From Caldifarciminota bacterium (GTDB lineage: Bacteria > Hydrothermota > Hydrothermia > LBFQ01), in the NCBI GenBank assembly GCA_027002825.1, contig JALWZG010000078.1:1-46770 (forward strand): DNA of 46,770 bases, read 5' to 3'. Below the pieces are notes generated by a model that saw only the letters and a program-made list of their open reading frames with translations, was not told the DNA's origin and made no database searches. Positions 7,681 through 15,004 of this stretch are shown in pieces. Made by a program: the position numbers and the translations under genes. Each line of letters opens with the position of its first letter. Positions within the stretch are counted from its first letter, which is position 1.

Positions 7681-9852
7681 ATGTTCGTTCTTTTGATCGC
7701 AGGTCCTTCTGCTGATGAGCTCGCGAGGTTGAAGAGGCTGGAAGCCTACTTTGAAGAGGCGGAAAAGACTACGGGCGTTGAGTCGGATCTCCTCAGGGTC
7801 ATATCCTACAGGCTGACGAGGTTTTACCACATACTTCCCGATGAGAAGCACGCGCACGCCGTTCCCCAGTACGGTGTGATGGGCATATTCCACCTAAAGG
7901 AGGCCTCCCGTGTCTCCGGTCTATCCGAAGATCTCATAAGGCGGGATGAGAGGGCGAACGTGCTGGCCGCTGCCCACCTCTTGAAAAATTACATTGATAT
8001 GTGCGGTGGGGATATCGTATGCGCCCTTCAGAAGTACGCCCCACCGGGAGCGGAAAAACCCTTTGCCAGGGATATCCTTCTCCTCAAGAGAAGGGGGATA
8101 AAGGACGCCGTTGTACACGTGGAGCCCGACGCAGATCTGGTCATACCGAAAGAGCTCCTGACGGGCGACGGAGGGGATTACGGACTTATGAGCTGCCCCC
8201 CTGGACCGGAGTTCCCGGAGGTTGAACAGTGGACACCCGCACACTCCTCAAACTACACGTCCGCCAACAGACCCACCGATTACCCCATACAGTACATGAT
8301 AATGCACACCGTTCAGGGCAGCTACTACGGAGCGATAAGCTGGTTTCAAAACTCCTCTGCGAACGTTTCCGCCCACTACGTACTGAACTCCGAGTGTACC
8401 AACTGCCAGACGAATTCGGGAACCGGATACAACGACGGCGCGCCCGTGGGTGAGGCGACACAGATGGTTTGCCACAAGGACATAGCATGGCATGCGGGAA
8501 ACTGGACCTACAACACCCAGTCCATCGGCATAGAGCATGAGGGGTTCGTAGAGTACAACGGATGGTACACCGACACACTCTACAGGAAATCGGCTTACAT
8601 AAGCCGCAGCGCCGCGAACACCTTTGGCTTCCCAAAGGACAGGGTCCACATAATAGGACACAACGAGGTTCCGGGTGCAACCCATACGGATCCAGGCCAG
8701 TACTGGGACTGGGGGTACTACATGGCGTTGGTAAACGGTTTACCCGCAGCGGACACGATAGTGGACGACCTCTCCCAGGGCTTCAGAAAATACGGTCCGA
8801 GCAAGTACTGGTACTACGATTCCGCAAACGGATACGGACTTTACGGCCATATGTGGCACACGGGATCCTGGGCGGGAGTGGCCAACTGGGCCAAATGGAC
8901 GCCCAACCTACCCGTTGCCGGCCAATACGAGGTCCTGGCCTACATACCCTCCGGTGCCCAGTACGACGCCTATGTGCCTTACGTAATAAAGCACGCCGGT
9001 GGAGTTGATACCGTATGGGTGGACCAGGGGAACTACGACGGCCAATGGGCCAGCCTCGGAATTTACAACTTCAACGCCGGATCCTCCGACTACGTCATAC
9101 TGCTTGACTCCTCCACGATAAGCGGGGACAGGATCGCATTTGACGCCATAAAGTGGCACCTGATCTCGGGTGCGCCCTCATGCACCACCGTTGTGGATGA
9201 CGGCGATCCGGGATGGTTCCCTTACGGAAACTGGTCCCTGAGCAGTCTTCCGGGATACAACGGCGATTACAGATACGCCACCATAGGATCACCGGCCGAC
9301 TCCGCCAAGTGGTTCGCCCCTCTCAACTGCAACGGCGGATATCTGGTGTACGCGTGGGTTAGAAAAGGGACGAACAGGACCACCGCCGCCCATTACAGGA
9401 TTTACGCCGATGACGGTGTGCATGACGTGTACATAAACCAGTACGGAAACTCCAACGATACGGGCTGGATATTCCTTGATACGGTATGCACGGATACCAT
9501 GCACGTCATGCTTTACGATAACGCACCGGACGGATCGGTTGTGATAGCAGATGCCATAAAGTTTGAGTACGACCCCGGAGTGTACTGCTCTCCCCTTGGG
9601 GACACAACCCTTAGCGTCGTTGAGGGGAAAGGCGATATAACCATCTCCTATGAGAACTCCGAAATAGTCCTAAAGGTACCGTACGTGCAAGATGTGACCT
9701 TCGGCATATACGATGTGACCGGGAAGAGGGTCTACGGAAAGGTCTTCAGGTCGGTCGTCGGTTGGATTAGGATCCGACCTCCTGTCGGCCTGAAGAGGGG
9801 TGTTTACTTCATAACCGCCAACGGAAAAGCGGTAAAGGTCGTCATCAGGTGA
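7681..9852 (+). CDS. N-acetylmuramoyl-L-alanine amidase (Amidase_2) with N-terminal degenerate transglycosylase-like domain, two golvesin/xanthan-lyase-like domains and T9SS-type-A-like C-terminal domain
   Basis: YMIMHTVQG...SIGIEHEGF...HIIGHNEVPGATHTDPG; duplicated 'VDDxxxxFxxYG...DAIKW/F' modules; C-terminal IYDVTGKRVYGK...LKRGVYFITANGKAVKVVIR. Confidence 0.85.
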   Translation: MFVLLIAGPSADELARLKRLEAYFEEAEKTTGVESDLLRVISYRLTRFYHILPDEKHAHAVPQYGVMGIFHLKEASRVSGLSEDLIRRDERANVLAAAHLLKNYIDMCGGDIVCALQKYAPPGAEKPFARDILLLKRRGIKDAVVHVEPDADLVIPKELLTGDGGDYGLMSCPPGPEFPEVEQWTPAHSSNYTSANRPTDYPIQYMIMHTVQGSYYGAISWFQNSSANVSAHYVLNSECTNCQTNSGTGYNDGAPVGEATQMVCHKDIAWHAGNWTYNTQSIGIEHEGFVEYNGWYTDTLYRKSAYISRSAANTFGFPKDRVHIIGHNEVPGATHTDPGQYWDWGYYMALVNGLPAADTIVDDLSQGFRKYGPSKYWYYDSANGYGLYGHMWHTGSWAGVANWAKWTPNLPVAGQYEVLAYIPSGAQYDAYVPYVIKHAGGVDTVWVDQGNYDGQWASLGIYNFNAGSSDYVILLDSSTISGDRIAFDAIKWHLISGAPSCTTVVDDGDPGWFPYGNWSLSSLPGYNGDYRYATIGSPADSAKWFAPLNCNGGYLVYAWVRKGTNRTTAAHYRIYADDGVHDVYINQYGNSNDTGWIFLDTVCTDTMHVMLYDNAPDGSVVIADAIKFEYDPGVYCSPLGDTTLSVVEGKGDITISYENSEIVLKVPYVQDVTFGIYDVTGKRVYGKVFRSVVGWIRIRPPVGLKRGVYFITANGKAVKVVIR

Positions 9853-9861
9853 GGGCCACCG

Positions 9862-9867
9862 TAGAAT
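9862..9867 (+). promoter_or_regulatory. -10 hexamer TAGAAT, 8 nt before the wecB-like GTG
   Basis: GTAGAATAAGCACCT-GTG. Confidence 0.5.
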
Positions 9868-9875
9868 AAGCACCT

Positions 9876-10961
9876 GTGAAGATAGTTCTCGTCGCGGGGG
9901 CGAGGCCAAACTTTGTAAAGCTCTCGCCCCTTTTTTACGCCTTGAGGCGTTTCGGTGAAAACCCCCTCGTGATCCACACGGGCCAGCACTACGATTACGA
10001 GCTCTCACAGGCGTTTTTTGAAGACTTTGACCTCCCCGAACCCGACTTTTACTTCGGTGTGGGCTCGGATACAAATCTGAAGCAGATCTCAAAGATGCTC
10101 TCCAGAGCGGAGGACGTCCTGAAGGGGATAAAACCGGACGTCGTCGTCGTGTTCGGGGATGTGAACTCCACGCTGGCCTTGGCCGTCGCGAGTAAGCACC
10201 TCCGGATAACCCTTGCCCACGTTGAAGCGGGTTTGCGCAGTAGGGATTGGAGCATGCCTGAGGAGATCAACCGTATAACGACGGACGCCCTATCGGACAT
10301 CCTGTTCTCCCCCTCATACGATGCAACCGAGAACCTTTTGGAGGAGGGCAAGCCTCCGGAGAGCATCTTCACCGTCGGAAACATAATGATAGACAGCCTC
10401 ATAAAGGTGAGGCCGAAGGCCGAAGCGGCCGAGTTCTGGAAGGAGTTGGGCTTGAACAGGGGCGGGTACCTGCTCGCCACCCTCCACAGGCCTGTAAACG
10501 TGGACGACGAGCGACGGCTCAGGAGGATCATCTCCGTTTTAAACGAACTTCACAGGAGGTACCCCGTAGTCCTACCCCTCCACCCCCGCACAAAGAAGAA
10601 CATGGATAGGTGGGGCATAAAGGCGGATTTCATCGCCATAAAACCCCTCAGATACGTACACTTCCTCTCCCTTATGCTCGGAAGCGCCTTGGTGATAACC
10701 GATTCGGGGGGTGTTCAGGAGGAGACCACCTTCCTAGGAATCCCCTGTATAACCCTCAGACCCAACACGGAAAGGCCCATAACCGTAAAGATGGGGACGA
10801 ACGAGCTGGTTAAATCCCCGGAGGACCTCTTTGAGGCCGTTGAGAGGAGGTTTGGGAGGTTCAAAAAGACGGAAATACCACTCTGGGATGGCAGGACGGC
10901 CCTGAGGATTTCAAAGGTCCTCCTCTCCCTTTCCGAAAGGGGGAACTTTTCCTCCTTATAA
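9876..10961 (+). CDS. wecB: UDP-N-acetylglucosamine 2-epimerase (non-hydrolysing)
   Basis: GARPNFVKLSPL, HTGQHYD, HVEAGLRS, TDSGGVQEETTFLGIPCITLRPNTERP. Confidence 0.93.
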   Translation: MKIVLVAGARPNFVKLSPLFYALRRFGENPLVIHTGQHYDYELSQAFFEDFDLPEPDFYFGVGSDTNLKQISKMLSRAEDVLKGIKPDVVVVFGDVNSTLALAVASKHLRITLAHVEAGLRSRDWSMPEEINRITTDALSDILFSPSYDATENLLEEGKPPESIFTVGNIMIDSLIKVRPKAEAAEFWKELGLNRGGYLLATLHRPVNVDDERRLRRIISVLNELHRRYPVVLPLHPRTKKNMDRWGIKADFIAIKPLRYVHFLSLMLGSALVITDSGGVQEETTFLGIPCITLRPNTERPITVKMGTNELVKSPEDLFEAVERRFGRFKKTEIPLWDGRTALRISKVLLSLSERGNFSSL

Positions 10962-10962
10962 T
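10957..10962 (+). promoter_or_regulatory. -10 hexamer TATAAT of tRNA-Cys, overlapping the wecB stop codon
   Basis: TTATAATTCC 10 nt before the tRNA; TAA stop at 10959-10961 lies inside. Confidence 0.5.
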
Positions 10963-10972
10963 TCCAGCCTAA

Positions 10973-11046
10973 GGTGGCGTAGCCAAGCGGTCTAAGGCGG
11001 CGGTTTGCAAAACCGCTATTCCGGGGTTCGAATCCCCGCGCCACCT
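10973..11046 (+). tRNA. tRNA-Cys(GCA)
   Basis: Acceptor GGTGGCG/CGCCACC, anticodon arm GCGGT-TTGCAAA-ACCGC (GCA), T-loop GGTTCGAATCC. Confidence 0.95.
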
Positions 11047-11047
11047 C

Positions 11048-11503
11048 TTGTTCAAATTGACCCTAAAGGTGGAGTACGCTTTAAAGGCGTTGGTGAGGTT
11101 GGGTATTGAGGGAAAGCCCCTGAACGTCTCCCAGATCAGCAGGCTGGAGCATATACCGAGCAGCTTTTTAGAGCAGATACTCGTAAGGCTGAGGCGGGCG
11201 GGTTTAGTGCGGAGCATAAGGGGGAAAAAGGGTGGGTACGTCCTGGCCATCCCCCCCACGGAAATAAACGTCTTACAGGTGATAGAGGCCGTTGAGGGTA
11301 GGTACGGCCTTGTGAAGTGTATGGTGCCGGGAAGTGAAAAGGAGTGCATGGTTCCCGTGATGAGCTGTGTGCTTAGGAGTGTCTGGAACAGGCTCCAGGA
11401 CAGGATAGTGGAAATCCTGTCAACCATAACGGTTCAGGATATAATGGAGGAGGCCTTACCCAAGGAGGGCTTTGTAAAGAAGAGGAAGGTTGGTGTACCT
11501 TAA
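11048..11503 (+). CDS. Rrf2 family transcriptional regulator with IscR-like cysteines
   Basis: TTG start; MFKLTLKVEYALKALVRLG...IPSSFLEQILVRLRRAGLVRSIRGKKGGYVLA; C-(8)-C-(6)-C cluster ligand pattern CMVPGSEKECMVPVMSC. Confidence 0.9.
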   Translation: MFKLTLKVEYALKALVRLGIEGKPLNVSQISRLEHIPSSFLEQILVRLRRAGLVRSIRGKKGGYVLAIPPTEINVLQVIEAVEGRYGLVKCMVPGSEKECMVPVMSCVLRSVWNRLQDRIVEILSTITVQDIMEEALPKEGFVKKRKVGVP

Positions 11504-12238
11504 ATGTTCCAGGTTAAACCTGCACACCCTTCCCATGAGGGATCTCAAACCCGGAGGGTTTGGGGGGACCTCCACACCCATCCACTCCAAGAGTTCAACA
11601 TCCCTCTCCGAGAAGACACCCGTGATACTCGTGTAGATGGGGACGCGGTCTCTCAACCCCATCTCCAAATCCAGAACCCTTTCCGGGAAAAAGGTTATCT
11701 GTGATACGAGGAAGTCCATACCGAGGGAGATCCTCCTCTCAACCCTCTCCAGCTCACCTCTCCTCTCCGGAATGACTATTCCCCCCACCCTCTCAAACCT
11801 CCTTTTCGCTATCGGTATGGCCGTCTCAACGGTGTGGGCGTTGGGAGGTATGGGATAGCCTGAGAAGGGTTTGCCCACCAGAACCACCCCCTTAACAACC
11901 CGCGATGCCTCAATCGTCCATTCCTCAAATACCTCTCTGTCAACCGTTGACACGTATTTGCTCAGAACCACATCGCACCCAAGGGAGCGCAACCTCAGGG
12001 CGAATTCCAGAACGTCCGTCTTCTCTTTGAAGGGTACAGGCCTCCTTCCCCTCCCGGCTTCGGGGTGAACCTCCGGTACAAGGGCCACACCCCCAAGGAG
12101 CTTCAGAAGGTTTAGGGCGCTCTCCGTGTAGGAGGCCGTTTTATCCTCATCCCAGGATTTCGGGGGTGGCAGGACGGTTATCAGGGGGGGATACCTCACT
12201 CCACCTCCTTCAGAACCTCCTTCAAGTAGGCCGGCCAT
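11456..12238 (-). CDS. Methylenetetrahydrofolate reductase-like protein
   Basis: TIM-barrel-like sequence with PPLITVLPPPKSWDEDKTA...MDFLVSQITFFPERVLDL (MTHFR-like FxxxQxxF segment); short for MetF. Confidence 0.55.
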   Translation of the reverse strand: MAGLLEGGSEGGGVRYPPLITVLPPPKSWDEDKTASYTESALNLLKLLGGVALVPEVHPEAGRGRRPVPFKEKTDVLEFALRLRSLGCDVVLSKYVSTVDREVFEEWTIEASRVVKGVVLVGKPFSGYPIPPNAHTVETAIPIAKRRFERVGGIVIPERRGELERVERRISLGMDFLVSQITFFPERVLDLEMGLRDRVPIYTSITGVFSERDVELLEWMGVEVPPNPPGLRSLMGRVCRFNLEHLRYTNLPLLYKALLG

Positions 12239-12411
12239 TTTGAGTAGCGTTTGTACATCACCTTATCGTATTTCCACCTCATCCTCCTCAACTCGGTTTT
12301 CGTCTTGGATATCCTCCTGCTGAGTATGGTCACCGTGTACGCGTTCAGTATGACGCTGACCAGGAGCATAAACGATACGATCACCAGGTGGAGTATATCC
12401 CGTGGCTTCAC
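12196..12411 (-). CDS. Small single-TM coiled-coil protein, candidate FtsL
   Basis: 71 aa directly downstream of rsmH (4-nt overlap); TM ILHLVIVSFMLLVSVILNAYTV followed by helical ISKTKTELRRMRWKYDKV. Confidence 0.5.
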   Translation of the reverse strand: MKPRDILHLVIVSFMLLVSVILNAYTVTILSRRISKTKTELRRMRWKYDKVMYKRYSKWPAYLKEVLKEVE

Positions 12412-13343
12412 ATCACCCTCCTCGGAAAGGGGTGTGCAAACCCCTCATCCTCCATAAGTTCGGAGGCGTCAACCTCACCCGTCTTGACGTAGGCCCGTAG
12501 TTTTGCGGACCTGCTGCGGGGATTTCTCGCCACCTCTTCCGGTGAAGGGGTGATGGGCTTTTTGAAGAGGGGTTTGACAAAACCGTAGTGTTTTAGGGAC
12601 TTGAGCATCCTGTCCTCAAGGGAGTGATAGGAGATGGCGACCAGTATTCCCCCGATCCTCAGGTGTTTGAGGGAGAGGGCCAGACCTTTCCTCAGGTTTA
12701 TCAACTCCTTGTTTACGTGTATTCTCAGCGCCTGCCACACCCTCGCCTTGGCCCTGCGCCTGAGCTTTGGTGGGTACATCCTGTCCACTATCCCGGCTAG
12801 CTGAGATGTGGTCTCGATCGGTCGCGCCCTCACTATTTCCCTCGCCATCCTACGGCTTTTTCTCTCCTCACCGAAAACCCTCAGGACCCTCTCTATCTCC
12901 CCCTCATCCGCCTCGTTCAAAAAGACGTAGGCGGGTTCTCCCTCCTTCGGGTTGAACCTCAGGTCCAAAACCTCCTCCCTTTTGAAGGTGAACCCCCTCC
13001 CCGTACCTTCAAGGGAAAAGGAGGAAATACCGAGGTCAAACAGAACCCTGTCAACGCCCACCACACCCACTTTCAGGAGTCCTTCGTCCATCCTCTCGTA
13101 GCCCAAATTGAGCAGACGCACGTTGGCGGTTGGAGGTAGGGATTCGGAGACTATCCTGTAGACCTCCGGATCCTTTTCAAAACCTATCACAACGCCCGGG
13201 TACACCTTTTTTGCAATTTCAAGGCCGTGTCCTCCGAATCCGAAGGTCGCGTCCACTACGGTCAGACCGGGCCTCAGGTCCATAACCCGGAGGGTCTCGT
13301 GTAGGAGGACGGGAACGTGATAACCCTCTAAAACCCCACCCAT
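12408..13343 (-). CDS. rsmH: 16S rRNA (cytosine(1402)-N(4))-methyltransferase
   Basis: GYHVPVLLHETL...VVDATFGFGGHGLEI...RVLFDLGISSFSLEGTGRGFTF...ISYHSLEDRMLK. Confidence 0.95.
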   Translation of the reverse strand: MGGVLEGYHVPVLLHETLRVMDLRPGLTVVDATFGFGGHGLEIAKKVYPGVVIGFEKDPEVYRIVSESLPPTANVRLLNLGYERMDEGLLKVGVVGVDRVLFDLGISSFSLEGTGRGFTFKREEVLDLRFNPKEGEPAYVFLNEADEGEIERVLRVFGEERKSRRMAREIVRARPIETTSQLAGIVDRMYPPKLRRRAKARVWQALRIHVNKELINLRKGLALSLKHLRIGGILVAISYHSLEDRMLKSLKHYGFVKPLFKKPITPSPEEVARNPRSRSAKLRAYVKTGEVDASELMEDEGFAHPFPRRVM

Positions 13344-14101
13344 ACGTCCAGGCGCACCTCGCTCCATTCCACCTTGAAATCCCCCCTATCGTCGGAAAAC
13401 GGGAAAAAGGTTACGTCAAAACCGAAGTCGTATCCGCCCAGCCTCTCCCTCTCTCCGAGTGAAACGACCGGCGTATAAAGGCTATCGTAAAAGAAACCTC
13501 CTCCGAGTTTTATGCGTCTGTGCCGTGTTATGTTCGTCTCGTACCTGACCAAAAGTGAAGGCTTGTACCTGTTGGAAAGGTACAGGTTTACCGAGGACAT
13601 TCGGGGATCGGGTACGGCCAAGAAGACGGCCACATCCCCAACCAAATCCCCACCCCCTATGGTGTAAAAGATTCCGCCGCTCACGTAGGCGAGGTATCCG
13701 TACCTCAACGTAAAGTCCACTCCACCTCCCCTGTCCTCAGGCGTTAAAACGGCGGATACACCGGCGGAAAACCATCCGTTGGGTGAGAAGGCCAAACCGC
13801 CTCCGTAGCCGAAGTTTTTGTACCTGTAAAGGAGCGTATCCACCCTAACGTCTCCCAAGGCATCGTTGTTGTAGAAAAGGGATATGGCCAGCCTGCCCGT
13901 TGAGTAGGATATAAAGGAGCTGCCGGGGTTCAGGATGTACTCCTCACCGAAGGCCATCTGCTGGTACCCGGCAAACCCGTACCTATCGTAGGCCGGGACG
14001 GATATACTCCAGAAAACCGCCCTCGCGTTCACACCGAGGTGGCCGGAGAACCCCACCTCTCCCGTGTGAAAGGAGGCAAAGTAAGGGTAAAGGGGGAACA
14101 T
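13328..14101 (-). CDS. Predicted outer-membrane beta-barrel protein (PorV/PorQ/FadL-like possibility)
   Basis: Alternating hydrophobic/aromatic strands, C-terminal VRLDVWVGF; ILNPGSSFISYSTGRLAIS loosely PorV-like; in-frame TAA fixes the start at 14101. Confidence 0.5.
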   Translation of the reverse strand: MFPLYPYFASFHTGEVGFSGHLGVNARAVFWSISVPAYDRYGFAGYQQMAFGEEYILNPGSSFISYSTGRLAISLFYNNDALGDVRVDTLLYRYKNFGYGGGLAFSPNGWFSAGVSAVLTPEDRGGGVDFTLRYGYLAYVSGGIFYTIGGGDLVGDVAVFLAVPDPRMSSVNLYLSNRYKPSLLVRYETNITRHRRIKLGGGFFYDSLYTPVVSLGERERLGGYDFGFDVTFFPFSDDRGDFKVEWSEVRLDVWVGF

Positions 14102-14109
14102 GAGCGTTT

Positions 14110-14115
14110 ATTATA
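14110..14115 (-). promoter_or_regulatory. -10 hexamer TATAAT (minus strand), 8 nt before the ATG at 14101
   Basis: CTATAATAAACGCTC-ATG on the minus strand. Confidence 0.55.
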
Positions 14116-14181
14116 GCCCCGTTTTAAAACCCATGCCCGGTGAAGGCCCTCCGGCCTCTTTCAAAAACCGCAAACACAACT

Positions 14182-14210
14182 TTCAAAAATCGGAAATTCG
14201 GCTTTAAAAT
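14182..14210 (+). promoter_or_regulatory. Promoter TTCAAA-17-TAAAAT, 9 nt before the ATG at 14220, with an upstream copy of the -35 region
   Basis: TTCAAA 14182-14187, TAAAAT 14205-14210; direct repeat TTTCAAAAA(C/T)CG at 14159 and 14181. Confidence 0.5.
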
Positions 14211-14219
14211 ATCTGAATC

Positions 14220-14981
14220 ATGAGGGACGAAGTTCGGAGAATCCTGAAGATGTTGGAAGAGGGGCGCATAACGGCCGAGGAGGCCGAAAGACTCATAAAC
14301 GCGATAGAGGAGGGTGAGAGAAAGCGAAGGGGAGGTTCCAAGGGGGAGGGTGTACACCGCAACGGTGGAACCGTCTCCTTTGAGGAGGCCATATCCAATC
14401 TCGTGATGGGAGTGCTTTCCACGACCTTCAAGGCGCTCTCCCAGACCTTCCGTTTTTTACCCGTACCCGGAACGGGTGATCTGGGAAAGGTCTTCGCAGA
14501 GATGGCGGAGGGTATAGATAGGTTTGGACCGGAGAACGTGGAGCTCCCGGAGGACGCATATGTTGTAAAGATCCTTGAGGGAAATGTGGATGTCAGGACA
14601 TCTCCGGACTCACACCTGGAGCCCGGGACTTACAGGAGAAAGAGGCTTGTGGTCCCTCCTGGGGCGAACGTTGCCGTTTTCGTGGTTGACGGGAACATAT
14701 CCATAACGGGGGATTACGGGGAGATAGTGGCCCAGACCGTGGACGGGAATGTGGAGATCAAGGGGAGATTCTCCCGTTCGCTCGTTAGCGTCGTAGACGG
14801 GGACGTGGACGTGGAGTTCTCCGGTAAAGGCCTGACGGTGGACATGAGGGTCTTCAGCGGAGAGATCTTGGCCGACGCACCCATGGACGGGTCCGGTCGG
14901 ATGGTCTTGGGGGACGGAAGTTCACTCCTTGAGGGAAGGATAGTGGACGGGAATCTTCGTGTGGTTTTTGAAGGGGGTTGA
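14220..14981 (+). CDS. SHOCT-like N-terminal helix-turn plus DUF4097-like beta-helix protein
   Basis: EVRRILKMLEEGRITAEEAERLINAIEEGE, then repeats VEGNVDV/VDGNISI/VDGNVEI/VDGDVDV. Confidence 0.75.
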   Translation: MRDEVRRILKMLEEGRITAEEAERLINAIEEGERKRRGGSKGEGVHRNGGTVSFEEAISNLVMGVLSTTFKALSQTFRFLPVPGTGDLGKVFAEMAEGIDRFGPENVELPEDAYVVKILEGNVDVRTSPDSHLEPGTYRRKRLVVPPGANVAVFVVDGNISITGDYGEIVAQTVDGNVEIKGRFSRSLVSVVDGDVDVEFSGKGLTVDMRVFSGEILADAPMDGSGRMVLGDGSSLLEGRIVDGNLRVVFEGG

Positions 14982-14991
14982 TGTCCGGGTA

Positions 14992-14997
14992 TATAAT
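14992..14997 (+). promoter_or_regulatory. -10 hexamer TATAAT, 7 nt before the ATG at 15005 (likely true subtilase start)
   Basis: GTATATAATACCGGCG-ATG. Confidence 0.45.
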
Positions 14998-15004
14998 ACC
15001 GGCG

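Noticed and set aside
8186-8680. 164-aa Cys/Arg/Ser-rich minus-strand ORF
   Set aside because: Antisense to the amidase catalytic domain; Arg/Cys/Ser-rich translation is typical of a shadow frame.
10049-10531. 160-aa minus-strand ORF
   Set aside because: Antisense shadow of wecB.
10715-11044. Minus-strand ORF (MARGFEPRNSGFANRRLRPLGYATL...)
   Set aside because: Typical spurious antisense tRNA translation over tRNA-Cys; not a gene.
14360-14981. VDGNV-type periodicity as a possible DNA repeat or array
   Set aside because: Explained by beta-helix protein repeats of a DUF4097-like protein; no nucleotide-level spacer/repeat structure.
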